The notes under the pieces are model-generated. The model was given only the letters and a program-made list of their open reading frames with translations. It was not told where the DNA came from and made no database searches. The position numbers and the translations under genes are program-made. This document shows, piece after piece, positions 7,158-15,613 of a stretch of 33,097 bases of DNA (positions are counted from its first letter, which is position 1; each line of letters begins with the position of its first letter). This DNA comes from Clostridiales bacterium (GTDB lineage: Bacteria; Bacillota; Clostridia; Christensenellales; Pumilibacteraceae), in the NCBI GenBank assembly GCA_022508425.1, contig JAFLVF010000014.1, forward strand, positions 1 to 33,097. Reading direction: 5' to 3'.

Positions 7158-9512
7158 ATGGAAAATAACTCTATTACCGAATTCGAGCAACCTCAAATAA
7201 TCAGCACCGTCAAGGCGTATAAGATGATCGCCTTTCGCGGCAAAGTGGTGTTTCCCGGTCAGACGGTGCACTTCGATCTCGTGCGCGACAAATCGTACTC
7301 GGCAATCAGTCGTGCCGTCGAGTCGGGCGAGAGCGTATTTTTGGTAGCGCAAAAGCGTGCCACAACAGTCAACCCCGCGCCGCAGGATATCTACCGCGTC
7401 GGCGTGCTTGCGTCCATCAAGCAGGTTCAGCGCTTGCCGGGCGACGCTATGCGCGTCGTGTTTATGGCGGGGCGGCGCATGCAGATAGAGAGCTATGTGT
7501 CGCTCAATCCGTATTTCGAGGTCACGCTCAAAGAATACGAGTACGAGATGGACGACCCCATGTACTTCGAGGCTGTCAAGCGCCGACTTGACGAGCAGTT
7601 CCGCGAGTACCGCAGGATAGACACGAAGATGCCGGGCGACGTTCTCGGCACGCTGTCGGTAGACGACGGGGAGCGGTTTGTTTCGACCATTGCCAATTAC
7701 ATTTTCTCCACCGACGCCGAGAAGCAAAACGTTTTGCAGATGAAGACTCTGTCCGAGCAGTACGAACAGATTTTGACCGTGCTTGTTCGCGAGGTGGAAA
7801 TACGCGCGCTCGAAAAAACTATTTCGGCGAAAGTCAGACAGAACATAGACAAGAATCAAAAAGAATACTACCTTCGCGAGCAGATTAAAGCGATTAAAGA
7901 AGAGCTCGGCGAGGACGCCGACGAGATAGTCGAGCTTCGCGCCAAGCTCGAAGAGATGAAGGACTCTTTACCCGAAATCGCTTACGACAAGACATTGCGC
8001 GAAATTTCGAGATTGGAGAAAATGAGCCAGGCCTCGCCCGAAGCTACGGTGTCGCGCTCGTATATCGACCTCATACTCAATCTGCCGTGGGCTGTTTCCA
8101 CGATAGACAAAGGCTCTCTCGCCGAAGCGCGCAAAATTCTCAACGAGGACCATTACGGCTTAGAGAAAGTAAAAGAGCGCATTCTTGAATATCTCGCCGT
8201 GTACAAGCTGACAGGCAATCTCAAGTCGCCCGTATTGTGCTTTGTCGGCCCTCCCGGCGTCGGCAAAACGTCAATCGTCAAGTCGATAGCGCGCGCGGCG
8301 GGCAAGAAGTTTGTGTCCATGTCGCTCGGCGGCATACGCGACGAGGCGGAGATTCGCGGGCACAGGCGCACTTATGTCGCGGCGCTTCCCGGCCGCATAA
8401 TAGACGGAGTCAAGCAGGCGGGGGTAAATAACCCCGTGTTCTTGCTCGACGAGATAGACAAGCTCACGTCGGACATCCACGGCGACCCGGCGAGCGCGTT
8501 ACTCGAAGTGCTCGATCCCAATCAGAACAACGCGTTCAAGGACAACTATCTCGACATGCCTTTCGACTTGAGCAAGGTGATGTTTGTTACCACCGCCAAT
8601 TCGCTCGATCCCATTCAGCCGGCGCTATTAGACAGATTAGAGGTAATAGAGCTGTCCGGCTACACCTATGACGAAAAACTTCAGATAGCCAAGCGCTATC
8701 TCAAACCCAAAGAAATCGAAGCCAACGGCCTGTCGAACGTCAAGGTCGAAATGTCCGACGCCGTGATGATGCATATCATATCCAATTACACCAGAGAGAG
8801 TGGCGTAAGAAATCTCCAGCGCGAGATAGCGACCATCATGCGCAAAATTGCGCTAAACGTCGTCGAGCAAAAGCAAGTGCCGACGTCGTTTAAGATAACC
8901 AAGAAAGAAGTTGCGCAGTTCCTCGGTGCGCCCAAGTACAAAGATTCGAGTGCGGCGACCGATAGCGACGAGGTAGGCGCGGCGACGGGGCTTGCCTGGA
9001 CGAGCGTCGGCGGCGTGACTCTCACGATAGAAGCGGCGATTATCTCTGGCGGCAAGGGCGATATCAAGCTGACCGGCAGTCTCGGCGACGTCATGAAAGA
9101 ATCGTGCCATGCGGCGTTGTCGCTCATTCGCCAGCGCGCCGACGAGTTTGGCATCGACAAGAATAAGTTTACCGAGAACGATATTCACCTGCATTTCCCC
9201 GAGGGAGCGACGCCCAAAGACGGGCCGAGCGCAGGCATAACGATAGCGACGGCGTTGATGTCGGCGTTTTCGGGTAAGCGCGTGGCGCACGACGTTGCGA
9301 TGACGGGCGAGGTGACATTGCGCGGCAAGGTTTTGGCGATAGGCGGGCTAAAGGAAAAATCGCTCGCGGCGTTCCGCGCGGGGATTAAGAAGCTGATTAT
9401 TCCGCGCGACAACGAGAAGGACCTTGTCGACGTGCCCGAGGAAGTCAAGAAAAAGATGAACATTATCCTCGTCGACAATATCGACGACGTATTCGGCGCG
9501 GCGCTTAAGTAA
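7158..9512 (+). CDS. lon: ATP-dependent protease Lon
   Basis: This 784-residue protein is a cytoplasmic AAA+ serine protease that unfolds and degrades misfolded and regulatory proteins as a hexamer. The N-terminal substrate-binding domain covers about residues 15-210, and a coiled-coil linker lies around 235-300. The AAA+ module has Walker A GPPGVGKT (364-371) and Walker B LLDEID (429-434). The C-terminal protease domain has the Ser-Lys dyad S691 (KDGPSAG) and K734 (GGLKEK). Length is normal for the family. ATG 7158 is chosen because AGGCGG lies 5 bases upstream; an in-frame GTG at 7128 would add ten residues but has no ribosome site. engB follows 42 bases later. Confidence 0.97.
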   Translation: MENNSITEFEQPQIISTVKAYKMIAFRGKVVFPGQTVHFDLVRDKSYSAISRAVESGESVFLVAQKRATTVNPAPQDIYRVGVLASIKQVQRLPGDAMRVVFMAGRRMQIESYVSLNPYFEVTLKEYEYEMDDPMYFEAVKRRLDEQFREYRRIDTKMPGDVLGTLSVDDGERFVSTIANYIFSTDAEKQNVLQMKTLSEQYEQILTVLVREVEIRALEKTISAKVRQNIDKNQKEYYLREQIKAIKEELGEDADEIVELRAKLEEMKDSLPEIAYDKTLREISRLEKMSQASPEATVSRSYIDLILNLPWAVSTIDKGSLAEARKILNEDHYGLEKVKERILEYLAVYKLTGNLKSPVLCFVGPPGVGKTSIVKSIARAAGKKFVSMSLGGIRDEAEIRGHRRTYVAALPGRIIDGVKQAGVNNPVFLLDEIDKLTSDIHGDPASALLEVLDPNQNNAFKDNYLDMPFDLSKVMFVTTANSLDPIQPALLDRLEVIELSGYTYDEKLQIAKRYLKPKEIEANGLSNVKVEMSDAVMMHIISNYTRESGVRNLQREIATIMRKIALNVVEQKQVPTSFKITKKEVAQFLGAPKYKDSSAATDSDEVGAATGLAWTSVGGVTLTIEAAIISGGKGDIKLTGSLGDVMKESCHAALSLIRQRADEFGIDKNKFTENDIHLHFPEGATPKDGPSAGITIATALMSAFSGKRVAHDVAMTGEVTLRGKVLAIGGLKEKSLAAFRAGIKKLIIPRDNEKDLVDVPEEVKKKMNIILVDNIDDVFGAALK

Positions 9513-9554
9513 ACTTCGCAATTGCCGCCGTACAACGGAAAAGATTATTCGAAA

Positions 9555-10166
9555 GTGAGAATTAAGTCGGCCAAATTCATAACAAGCTACAGTCAATCGA
9601 GCGGCGCATTGGTTTATGCGCCGCAGATTTGTGTTGCGGGTAGATCGAACTGCGGCAAGTCGAGCTTGCTCAACGCCATAATGGGCGCTAAACTGTGCCG
9701 CACGTCGTCCACGCCCGGCCGCACGCGGCTTATCAATGTTTTCGAGGCAGTGACGGATGACGTCGGGCCTGCAAATAAGTTTTATTTTATCGATCTTCCC
9801 GGATACGGCTATCACAAGGCGGGTAAGAGTGCGGGGCAGGACTTCGGCGCAATGACGGAGCGCTATTTCGAGAACAACGCCGACATCATAGCGCAGACGC
9901 TTTGTCTGATGGATATCAGGCGCGATCCGTCCGAGCTTGACAAAGTGCTGATAAACTATCTGCGCGATATCAACGTACCGTTTACGGTTGTGTTGACTAA
10001 GTCGGACAAGCTAAGCCGCGCGCAGTGCGCCAATGCCAAGATACATATTGCGTCCTCGCTCGGGCTTGCGCGCGACAACCTAATCGTGACGAGCGCTACC
10101 GACTATTCGGGCAAGGACGAGCTCATTTCGCGCATACAACAGGTGATTACCGCGCAAGCGGAGTAG
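9555..10166 (+). CDS. engB: Ribosome-biogenesis GTPase EngB (YsxC)
   Basis: This 203-residue protein is a small TRAFAC GTPase needed for assembly of the large ribosomal subunit. The G1 loop is GRSNCGKSS (29-37), then TPGRTRLIN (G2), DLPGYGYHKAG (G3), TKSDK (G4) and SATDYSG (G5). GTG 9555 gives an N-terminus (VRIKSAKFITS) matching the usual start of Firmicute homologues. An in-frame TTG at 9522 would add eleven residues and has no ribosome site. lon followed by engB is a common clostridial pair, and they probably share a transcript. Confidence 0.94.
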   Translation: MRIKSAKFITSYSQSSGALVYAPQICVAGRSNCGKSSLLNAIMGAKLCRTSSTPGRTRLINVFEAVTDDVGPANKFYFIDLPGYGYHKAGKSAGQDFGAMTERYFENNADIIAQTLCLMDIRRDPSELDKVLINYLRDINVPFTVVLTKSDKLSRAQCANAKIHIASSLGLARDNLIVTSATDYSGKDELISRIQQVITAQAE

Positions 10167-10234
10167 CGTATGTTGTCGCGTTTATCAAAGCGCACGTGGC
10201 CGCATGCCGCATGACGCCAAAACAAGGAGATAAC

Positions 10235-10906
10235 ATGTTTCGCATTCTTGTTGTCGACGATGACAAAAGCACGCGCTTTTTCCTAAAGGAAGCGTTGGAG
10301 CTCGAGAAGTACATAGTATTCACAGCTTCCAACGGCGAGGAAGCGCTTTCGATATACGACAGAGAATTTATCGATCTCGTTATCGTCGATATCATGATGC
10401 CAAAAATGGACGGGTACGAGTTTACAAGACAGCTCCGCTCGACGAACAAAGAGTTGCTCGTATTGATGGTGTCGGCAAAGCAATTGCCGGAGGACAGAAA
10501 GAAAGGATTTTTGGTGGGAATCGACGATTACATGTCCAAGCCTATCGACGCGGAAGAGCTGATATTGCACGTCAAGGCACTGTTCCACCGCGGCAAGATA
10601 GCAAGCGAGAGGAAGCTGACGATAGGCGACGTCGTGCTCGACTACGACTCGTTCACGGTGACGGGGCACGGACTCGTACAGGAACTGCCGCAAAAAGAAT
10701 TTTTACTGTTGTACAAGCTCTTGTCGTACCCTAACAAGATATTCACCAAAATTCAGCTTATGGATGAGATTTGGGGTGTCGATTGCGACACCGGGCTCGA
10801 AACGCTGACCGTGCATATCGGACGGCTTAGAAAGCGCTTCGACGGCTGGGAGGAGTTTAGGATAGACAACCTGCGCGGGCTCGGGTACAAGGCGATTATC
10901 GCATAA
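10235..10906 (+). CDS. OmpR/PhoB-family response regulator
   Basis: This 223-residue DNA-binding regulator has a receiver domain (1-115) with acidic residues DDD (8-10), phosphoacceptor D52 in VDIMMPKMDG, switch Ser S80 and K102. A winged-helix output domain (about 128-220) has the typical LRGLGYKA ending. ATG 10235 is set by AAGGAG at 10224-10229; the longer reading frame extending back to 10025 overlaps engB and is not coding. The sensor kinase starts 35 bases downstream and is its likely partner. Target genes cannot be named from the sequence. Confidence 0.95.
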   Translation: MFRILVVDDDKSTRFFLKEALELEKYIVFTASNGEEALSIYDREFIDLVIVDIMMPKMDGYEFTRQLRSTNKELLVLMVSAKQLPEDRKKGFLVGIDDYMSKPIDAEELILHVKALFHRGKIASERKLTIGDVVLDYDSFTVTGHGLVQELPQKEFLLLYKLLSYPNKIFTKIQLMDEIWGVDCDTGLETLTVHIGRLRKRFDGWEEFRIDNLRGLGYKAIIA

Positions 10907-10941
10907 GATTACTCGACGAGAAAAAATCGGGAGGTAAAGCA

Positions 10942-12006
10942 ATGGCGGCAAACAAGAACGAATTGGATCCTATGTACATGGAAGCAAAGAAGCAGCTTCG
11001 CACACTGTTCGTCATAGGAACGGTGATCGTCATGTTCGTGGTAATAATGATAACCGTTATTTCGGAGTGGGTGGTGCTCAGCAGTAACGTGTTCAACGAC
11101 GAGGTGCTGTTGCAGACGTTCTGGTTTGTTCCGGCGCTTGTTATCGGGTTTACGGGCGCGGGCGTCGGCGTATTGCTGTTTTATCTCGCGGGCAAAACCT
11201 TTTTGCAGCCGATGAACGATATGGTATACGGCATGAGCAAGCTTGCAAAAGGCGAATACGATACGCGTTTGGAGTTTCACGGGCCCGAGGTAATCAAGCG
11301 CATATACAAGAGCTTCAACACCCTTGCCAAAGAGCTCGGCGGTATGGAAATACTGCGCTCCGACTTTGTAAACAACTTCTCGCACGAATTCAAAACGCCG
11401 ATAATGTCAATAAACGGTCTTATCGGGCTGATTAAGAACAACGACCTGCCGCGCGAAAAACAGATCGAATATCTCAATATCATAGAAGAAGAAACCGACC
11501 GCCTCGCCATGATAACGACTAATATTTTGAACATGTCGCGGCTTGAAAATCAAGGTATACTGACAGACAGGAAGAAGTACAACGTTTCCGAGCAGATCAG
11601 AATGTGCGTGCTGTTGACCGAACGGCAGTGGACTCAAAAGAAACTGAACCTTACAATGGACTTCGACGAGTACGACGTTTACGCCAACGAGGAGATGCTG
11701 AAGGAAGTGTGGCTCAATCTAATTGACAACGCCATAAAGTTCTCGAACGAGGGCGGGGAATTGTCCGTCGACGTGTTGCGCGGCGACGAGGGGCTTATCG
11801 TCAAGATAGGTAACACAGGCAAAGAAATAGACGAACAAGACATAGAGAAGATATTCAACAAGTTTTACCGCACAGACGATTCGCACACCGTGTCGGGCAA
11901 CGGCATAGGGCTTTCCATAGTCAAGCGCATTACCGATCTTCACGGCGGCACAGTTTCTGTCGGTCGCGAGGACGACAAAACGGTCTTTACCGTCCTGATA
12001 CCGTAG
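10942..12006 (+). CDS. Sensor histidine kinase
   Basis: This 354-residue membrane kinase should phosphorylate the preceding regulator. Two hydrophobic helices (about 22-46 and 60-83) are joined by a loop of only about 13 residues, so it has no extracellular sensor domain. A HAMP linker (about 84-135) leads to the HisKA helix with phospho-acceptor H148 in FSHEFKTP. The ATPase domain shows the N box (NLIDNAIKFSNEG), G1 (IGNTG) and G2 (GNGIGLSIVKRI). GGGAGGT precedes ATG 10942. The tiny loop points to sensing within the membrane or through a partner protein, as in LiaS/BceS-type kinases; that is an inference from architecture. Confidence 0.95.
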   Translation: MAANKNELDPMYMEAKKQLRTLFVIGTVIVMFVVIMITVISEWVVLSSNVFNDEVLLQTFWFVPALVIGFTGAGVGVLLFYLAGKTFLQPMNDMVYGMSKLAKGEYDTRLEFHGPEVIKRIYKSFNTLAKELGGMEILRSDFVNNFSHEFKTPIMSINGLIGLIKNNDLPREKQIEYLNIIEEETDRLAMITTNILNMSRLENQGILTDRKKYNVSEQIRMCVLLTERQWTQKKLNLTMDFDEYDVYANEEMLKEVWLNLIDNAIKFSNEGGELSVDVLRGDEGLIVKIGNTGKEIDEQDIEKIFNKFYRTDDSHTVSGNGIGLSIVKRITDLHGGTVSVGREDDKTVFTVLIP

Positions 12007-12069
12007 GTGAGTTGTCCGAAGCGCCTATAAACCCTTTTTAACAGAATATTATTTTCAAAAATCGGGGCA

Positions 12070-12090
12070 AGTTTAGATTCAGTTTATATT
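12070..12090 (+). repeat. Direct repeat upstream of the fatty-acid operon
   Basis: AGTTTAGATT (12070-12079) and AGTTTATATT (12081-12090) are 10-base direct repeats with one mismatch and an 11-bp period, about one helix turn. They precede a weak promoter-like pair, TTCAGT (12078-12083) and TATTGT (12101-12106), which has a 17-bp spacer. They could be a binding site for a lipid-synthesis regulator. I do not recognise the motif as a FapR or FabT site. Confidence 0.4.
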
Positions 12091-12106
12091 ATTGTTGTAA
12101 TATTGT

Positions 12107-12135
12107 ATGCGGTTACAGATATGACCGCATTTTTT
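12107..12135 (+). terminator. Intrinsic terminator before the fatty-acid operon
   Basis: ATGCGGT (12107-12113) pairs with ACCGCAT (12124-12130) and is followed by a T-run to 12135. It should stop transcription coming from the two-component genes. It ends only 33 bases before the acyl carrier protein ATG, so the operon promoter must lie upstream of or overlap the hairpin. Confidence 0.7.
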
Positions 12136-12168
12136 GTGTAATAAAATTTCCAAGGAGAAATTATCAAT

Positions 12169-12414
12169 ATGGATATGACCGCAATCAAGAACGATCTCAA
12201 AGACTTCTTCTGCAACAACCTCGGCATCGACGCGTCGGCGCTCGAATTCGACACCCCGCTTTTCTCCGACGGCATCGGGCTCGATTCCATCGATTCGCTC
12301 GAGATAATCGCGCACGTGGATGACAAGTACGGCGTTTCCATGACGGGCGTCGGCAAAGACCCCTTCTATAATATCGACAGTATTGCGAAGTATATAGTAG
12401 ATCACAAAGAGTAA
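12169..12414 (+). CDS. Acyl carrier protein
   Basis: This 81-residue acidic four-helix protein would carry the growing acyl chain on a phosphopantetheine arm attached to S40 (GLDSIDSLEII). Standard AcpP has DSLD at this site. The DSID form and the KYGVSMTG helix III region resemble the carrier proteins of aryl-polyene and other dissociated polyketide systems as I recall them. The resemblance to the KS/CLF-like synthase next door makes this worth noting. AAGGAG lies 11-12 bases before ATG 12169. It is the first gene of the operon, with 69 bases to the synthase. Because accA, accD and plsX follow, membrane lipid synthesis is still the simplest role. Confidence 0.92.
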   Translation: MDMTAIKNDLKDFFCNNLGIDASALEFDTPLFSDGIGLDSIDSLEIIAHVDDKYGVSMTGVGKDPFYNIDSIAKYIVDHKE

Positions 12415-12483
12415 TCTTATATACTTTTTACTTCGCCTTTATATATATAAATCTTTTGCGGAAATCCGTTTTAAGGAGATGAT

Positions 12484-14871
12484 ATGAAAATAAACGATAA
12501 GCGCTGTGTGATAACAGGGCTCGGTATGGTATGCGCTGTGGGCAATTCGGTCGACGAATGCTGGGACAATGTTTTGCATGCACGTACCGGTATTGCGCAC
12601 ACCAAGACTGTTGACACTGCCGATTGCTATTCGGACTACGCGGCGGAGGTCAAGTGCGAAGCGCTCGACACGCCGGAGACCGAGGGCATGGACAGGGTTT
12701 CCAAACTGTGCATCAAGGCGACAAGAGAGGCTATCGAAGATTCCGGGCTTGACTGCTTTGGCGGCGACAAGCGCGTAGCTGTAATCATGGGCAGCTGCGT
12801 CGGCGGCTCAGTCAGTATCGCTCAATATTATACAGAGGAGAAGAGCGCGAAGCTGATAGAGCAAATGCCCATTTCGGTTATCGCTACTCAGGTCGCAAAC
12901 GTTGTCGGTGCGGGCGGCGTGGTAACCAACGTCGCCAACGCATGCGCGGCGGGAACAATAAGCATTGCATATGCTTCCGACCTTATCCGCGCGGGCAAAG
13001 CCGATGTAGTCATAGCGGGCGGCGCGGACGCGTTTGCGTCCATTCCGTACGCGGGATTTTTGTCGTTGCACGCGCTTGCCGATTTTCCGTGCTCGCCGTT
13101 CAATCATTCGTCGGGACTTACTCTCGGCGAGGGCTCGGGCGTAGTCGTGGTCGAAAGCTACGAGCATGCGGTTAAGCGTAACGCAAAAATGTACTGCGAG
13201 GTGCTCGGCAGCGGCATAAGTAGCGACGCGCACCATATCACCGCGCCTCGTCCCGACGGCGCAGGGCAGATGAGCGCGATAAGAAAAGCTATTTCAACGT
13301 CGGGGCTTGCCGAGAACGACATCGACTATATCAATGCGCACGGCACCGGCACCGCAAAAAACGACGAAGCGGAGTTTCTTTCGCTCCACACCATATTCGA
13401 CGGCAAGAACAACCACTTAAGCGTTAGCTCGACCAAGGCGTTGACGGGGCACTGCCTCGGCGCGGCGGGCGCAATCGAGGCTGTGTTTGCGATTAAGGCT
13501 CTGACAACCGGCAAGGTTCCGCCGACTGTAGGGTACGGCAAGGACGATATCAAGGCCCTTCACGAAAAGGCGGGCGATATCGACTTTTGCCCCAATGTGC
13601 CCAAGCACAAGGATATAAATTATGTTATGAACAATTCGTTCGCCTTCGGCGGAAACAATGCGAGCATTGTTTTCGGCAAGTCGAGCGACAGCTTACAAAA
13701 GGAATACGTTCAAAAAGAAATTTTCGTAACGGGTATCGGCGCGGTCACGCCGCTCGGCAACGGTGTAGCGCGCTACGTCGAGGCGGTGAACGGAGGCGAG
13801 AGCATTTCCGGCCCCGCGTCTTCTTCGGTGGGATTGTCCGACTATGACGCGCTCGGACTTAAAATGGCGTTTTACCGCAAGCTTGACAGATTCAGTCAGC
13901 TTCAGTGCGTGTCGGGTATGCAAGCGCTCGTCGACGGCGGATACGCGGTCACGGACGACAATTCTTCGGACATAGGCATAATCGTAGGCTCCTGCGAGGG
14001 TGCGCTCGGTATGAGCTGTGATTTCGAAACGACGATAGCCGTCAAGGGTAATGCCGCCGGCAGTGCGTTCAAGTTCCCCAACACCGTGTACAACGCGGCG
14101 GGCGGATATCTGTCAATCTGCTCCGGCGTCAAGGGCTACAATGTGACGGTGACCAACGGCGCGCAGTCGGGGTTGTTCGGTATCGCGTACGCGGTGAACA
14201 TCATTCGCTCGGGCGAGGAAGAAGCGGCGCTTGCCTGCGGCACCGACGAGAACAACGAGATAATTACCGAGCTGTATTCGGGGCTCGACTATGTTTCGCC
14301 CGACAAGGTCACGCCGTACAATTTCGACTCGGACAAGTTTACGCTGTCCGACGGCAGTGTGACGCTACTCGTAGAGAGCGGCGACAGCGCGGCTAAACGC
14401 GGCGCCGAGAAATACTGCCGAGTAGCAGGCTACGGCGCGTCGCACGGCAAAGCCGACGTCAGGTCAATAGGCGACGCTAAATCGCTCGAGCAAGCCGTGC
14501 TCGACGCGGTCGCCGATGCGGGCATGACGGTGTCCGATATCGACGCAGTCGTAGGCTTCGGCAACGGTAATAAGAATATAGACGGTGTAGAACTCGAAGC
14601 GTATATCGAAGTTTTCGGCGACAATGTTGCCGATATCCCCGTTATCACGGTCAAAGATCGAATGGGCGAAGGTCGTGCGGCAACGGCGGCGATGGGTGCA
14701 ATGCATGCCGCGCTCATGCTCCACGGCGATATTCCCACCGAAAAACATGCGTACAGAATAGAGAACGGCAAGGCTGTCAAAACGGTTGTCGACAGCAAGA
14801 AGCTCAACAATATTCTCGTAACCTCTTACGGATTGGGCGGAACGTTCTGCGCCGTGGTTTTAACTAAATAA
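12484..14871 (+). CDS. Double beta-ketoacyl-ACP synthase: active FabF-like domain fused to an inactive KS/CLF-like domain
   Basis: This 795-residue protein contains two full-length ketosynthase domains. Domain 1 (about 1-400) is a complete FabF-type condensing enzyme with C154 (NACAAG), H286 (NAHGTGT), K318 and H323 (GHCLGAAG). Domain 2 (about 412-795) aligns with it throughout. However, A560 stands where the Cys should be, with Q561 beside it (NGAQSG); F692 replaces the first His and E729 the second, while K724 is kept. Domain 2 should therefore not condense. It most resembles a chain-length factor (KS-beta), whose Cys is also lost. The linker is only about 12 residues, so the domains probably form an intramolecular pseudo-dimer like FabF or KS/CLF. 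AAGGAG sits 5 bases before ATG 12484. Chain-length control or malonyl decarboxylation by domain 2 is inferred. Confidence 0.93.
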   Translation: MKINDKRCVITGLGMVCAVGNSVDECWDNVLHARTGIAHTKTVDTADCYSDYAAEVKCEALDTPETEGMDRVSKLCIKATREAIEDSGLDCFGGDKRVAVIMGSCVGGSVSIAQYYTEEKSAKLIEQMPISVIATQVANVVGAGGVVTNVANACAAGTISIAYASDLIRAGKADVVIAGGADAFASIPYAGFLSLHALADFPCSPFNHSSGLTLGEGSGVVVVESYEHAVKRNAKMYCEVLGSGISSDAHHITAPRPDGAGQMSAIRKAISTSGLAENDIDYINAHGTGTAKNDEAEFLSLHTIFDGKNNHLSVSSTKALTGHCLGAAGAIEAVFAIKALTTGKVPPTVGYGKDDIKALHEKAGDIDFCPNVPKHKDINYVMNNSFAFGGNNASIVFGKSSDSLQKEYVQKEIFVTGIGAVTPLGNGVARYVEAVNGGESISGPASSSVGLSDYDALGLKMAFYRKLDRFSQLQCVSGMQALVDGGYAVTDDNSSDIGIIVGSCEGALGMSCDFETTIAVKGNAAGSAFKFPNTVYNAAGGYLSICSGVKGYNVTVTNGAQSGLFGIAYAVNIIRSGEEEAALACGTDENNEIITELYSGLDYVSPDKVTPYNFDSDKFTLSDGSVTLLVESGDSAAKRGAEKYCRVAGYGASHGKADVRSIGDAKSLEQAVLDAVADAGMTVSDIDAVVGFGNGNKNIDGVELEAYIEVFGDNVADIPVITVKDRMGEGRAATAAMGAMHAALMLHGDIPTEKHAYRIENGKAVKTVVDSKKLNNILVTSYGLGGTFCAVVLTK

Positions 14872-14881
14872 GGAGATAAAC

Positions 14882-15613
14882 ATGAAAGTTGCGGTAGTAA
14901 CGGGCGCGTCGCGCGGTATAGGTCGCGCATGCGCGATAAGGCTTGCAAAAGACGGATACACGACGGTGGTCAATTATTCGAGAAGCATCGAGCAAGCCGA
15001 AGCGGTGCTTGACATTATCAAATCGAACGGCGGCGACGGTATGATTTACCGCGCCGACGTCACCAATCTCGACGAAGTCAAGACGATGTTCCGCGATATA
15101 GACAAGGCGTACGGAACTATAGACGTGCTCGTCAACAACGCAGGCATCGTCAAAGACGAATACTTGTTGGCGCTGTCCAAGGACAGCCTCGACAAATGCT
15201 TCGAGCTAAACGTCAAGGGGTATTTCTACTGCGCGCAGGCCGCTGCGCTCAAGATGTTCAGAAAGAAGAGCGGCGTAATAATCAACATGTCGTCGGTCAG
15301 CGGCACGTTTGCGCTTGCCGGACAGAGCGTATACAGCGCGACGAAGGGCGCGGTAAATTCGTTTACGCGCGTGCTTGCGAAAGAGCTTGCCGTCAAAGGC
15401 ATAAGAGTAAACGCCGTTGCGCCCGGCTTTATAGCGACCGAAATGGTGGACGCGCTCCCGCCCGAGAAGGTGACCGAATATCTCGCTACAATCCCCATGA
15501 AGCGATTCGGCACGGCGGATGAGGTGGCGAACGTCGTGTCCTTTCTCGCGTCCGACGCGTGCTCGTACATGACCGGCCAAATACTTACTATGGACGGAGG
15601 CCTGTCACTGTGA
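14882..15613 (+). CDS. fabG: 3-oxoacyl-ACP reductase FabG
   Basis: This 243-residue short-chain dehydrogenase would reduce 3-ketoacyl-ACP to 3-hydroxyacyl-ACP with NADPH. The nucleotide loop TGASRGIG (7-14), NNAG (85-88), N110, and the catalytic S138, Y151 and K155 (YSATK) are all present. PGFIATEM and the final MDGGLSL match the family. A GGAGA ribosome site precedes ATG 14882, 10 bases after the synthase stop. Its stop overlaps the GTG start of fabZ. Confidence 0.96.
   Translation: MKVAVVTGASRGIGRACAIRLAKDGYTTVVNYSRSIEQAEAVLDIIKSNGGDGMIYRADVTNLDEVKTMFRDIDKAYGTIDVLVNNAGIVKDEYLLALSKDSLDKCFELNVKGYFYCAQAAALKMFRKKSGVIINMSSVSGTFALAGQSVYSATKGAVNSFTRVLAKELAVKGIRVNAVAPGFIATEMVDALPPEKVTEYLATIPMKRFGTADEVANVVSFLASDACSYMTGQILTMDGGLSL

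Noticed and set aside
10025..10234. N-terminal extension of the response regulator
   Set aside because: It overlaps the end of engB, has no receiver-like sequence, and a clear AAGGAG plus ATG sits at 10224-10237.
12484..14871. A true KSQ (Cys to Gln) assignment for the second synthase domain
   Set aside because: Gap-free alignment from the conserved Asn through IAYA puts A560, not Q561, opposite C154. A one-residue shift would be needed, so the claim is limited to loss of the Cys.
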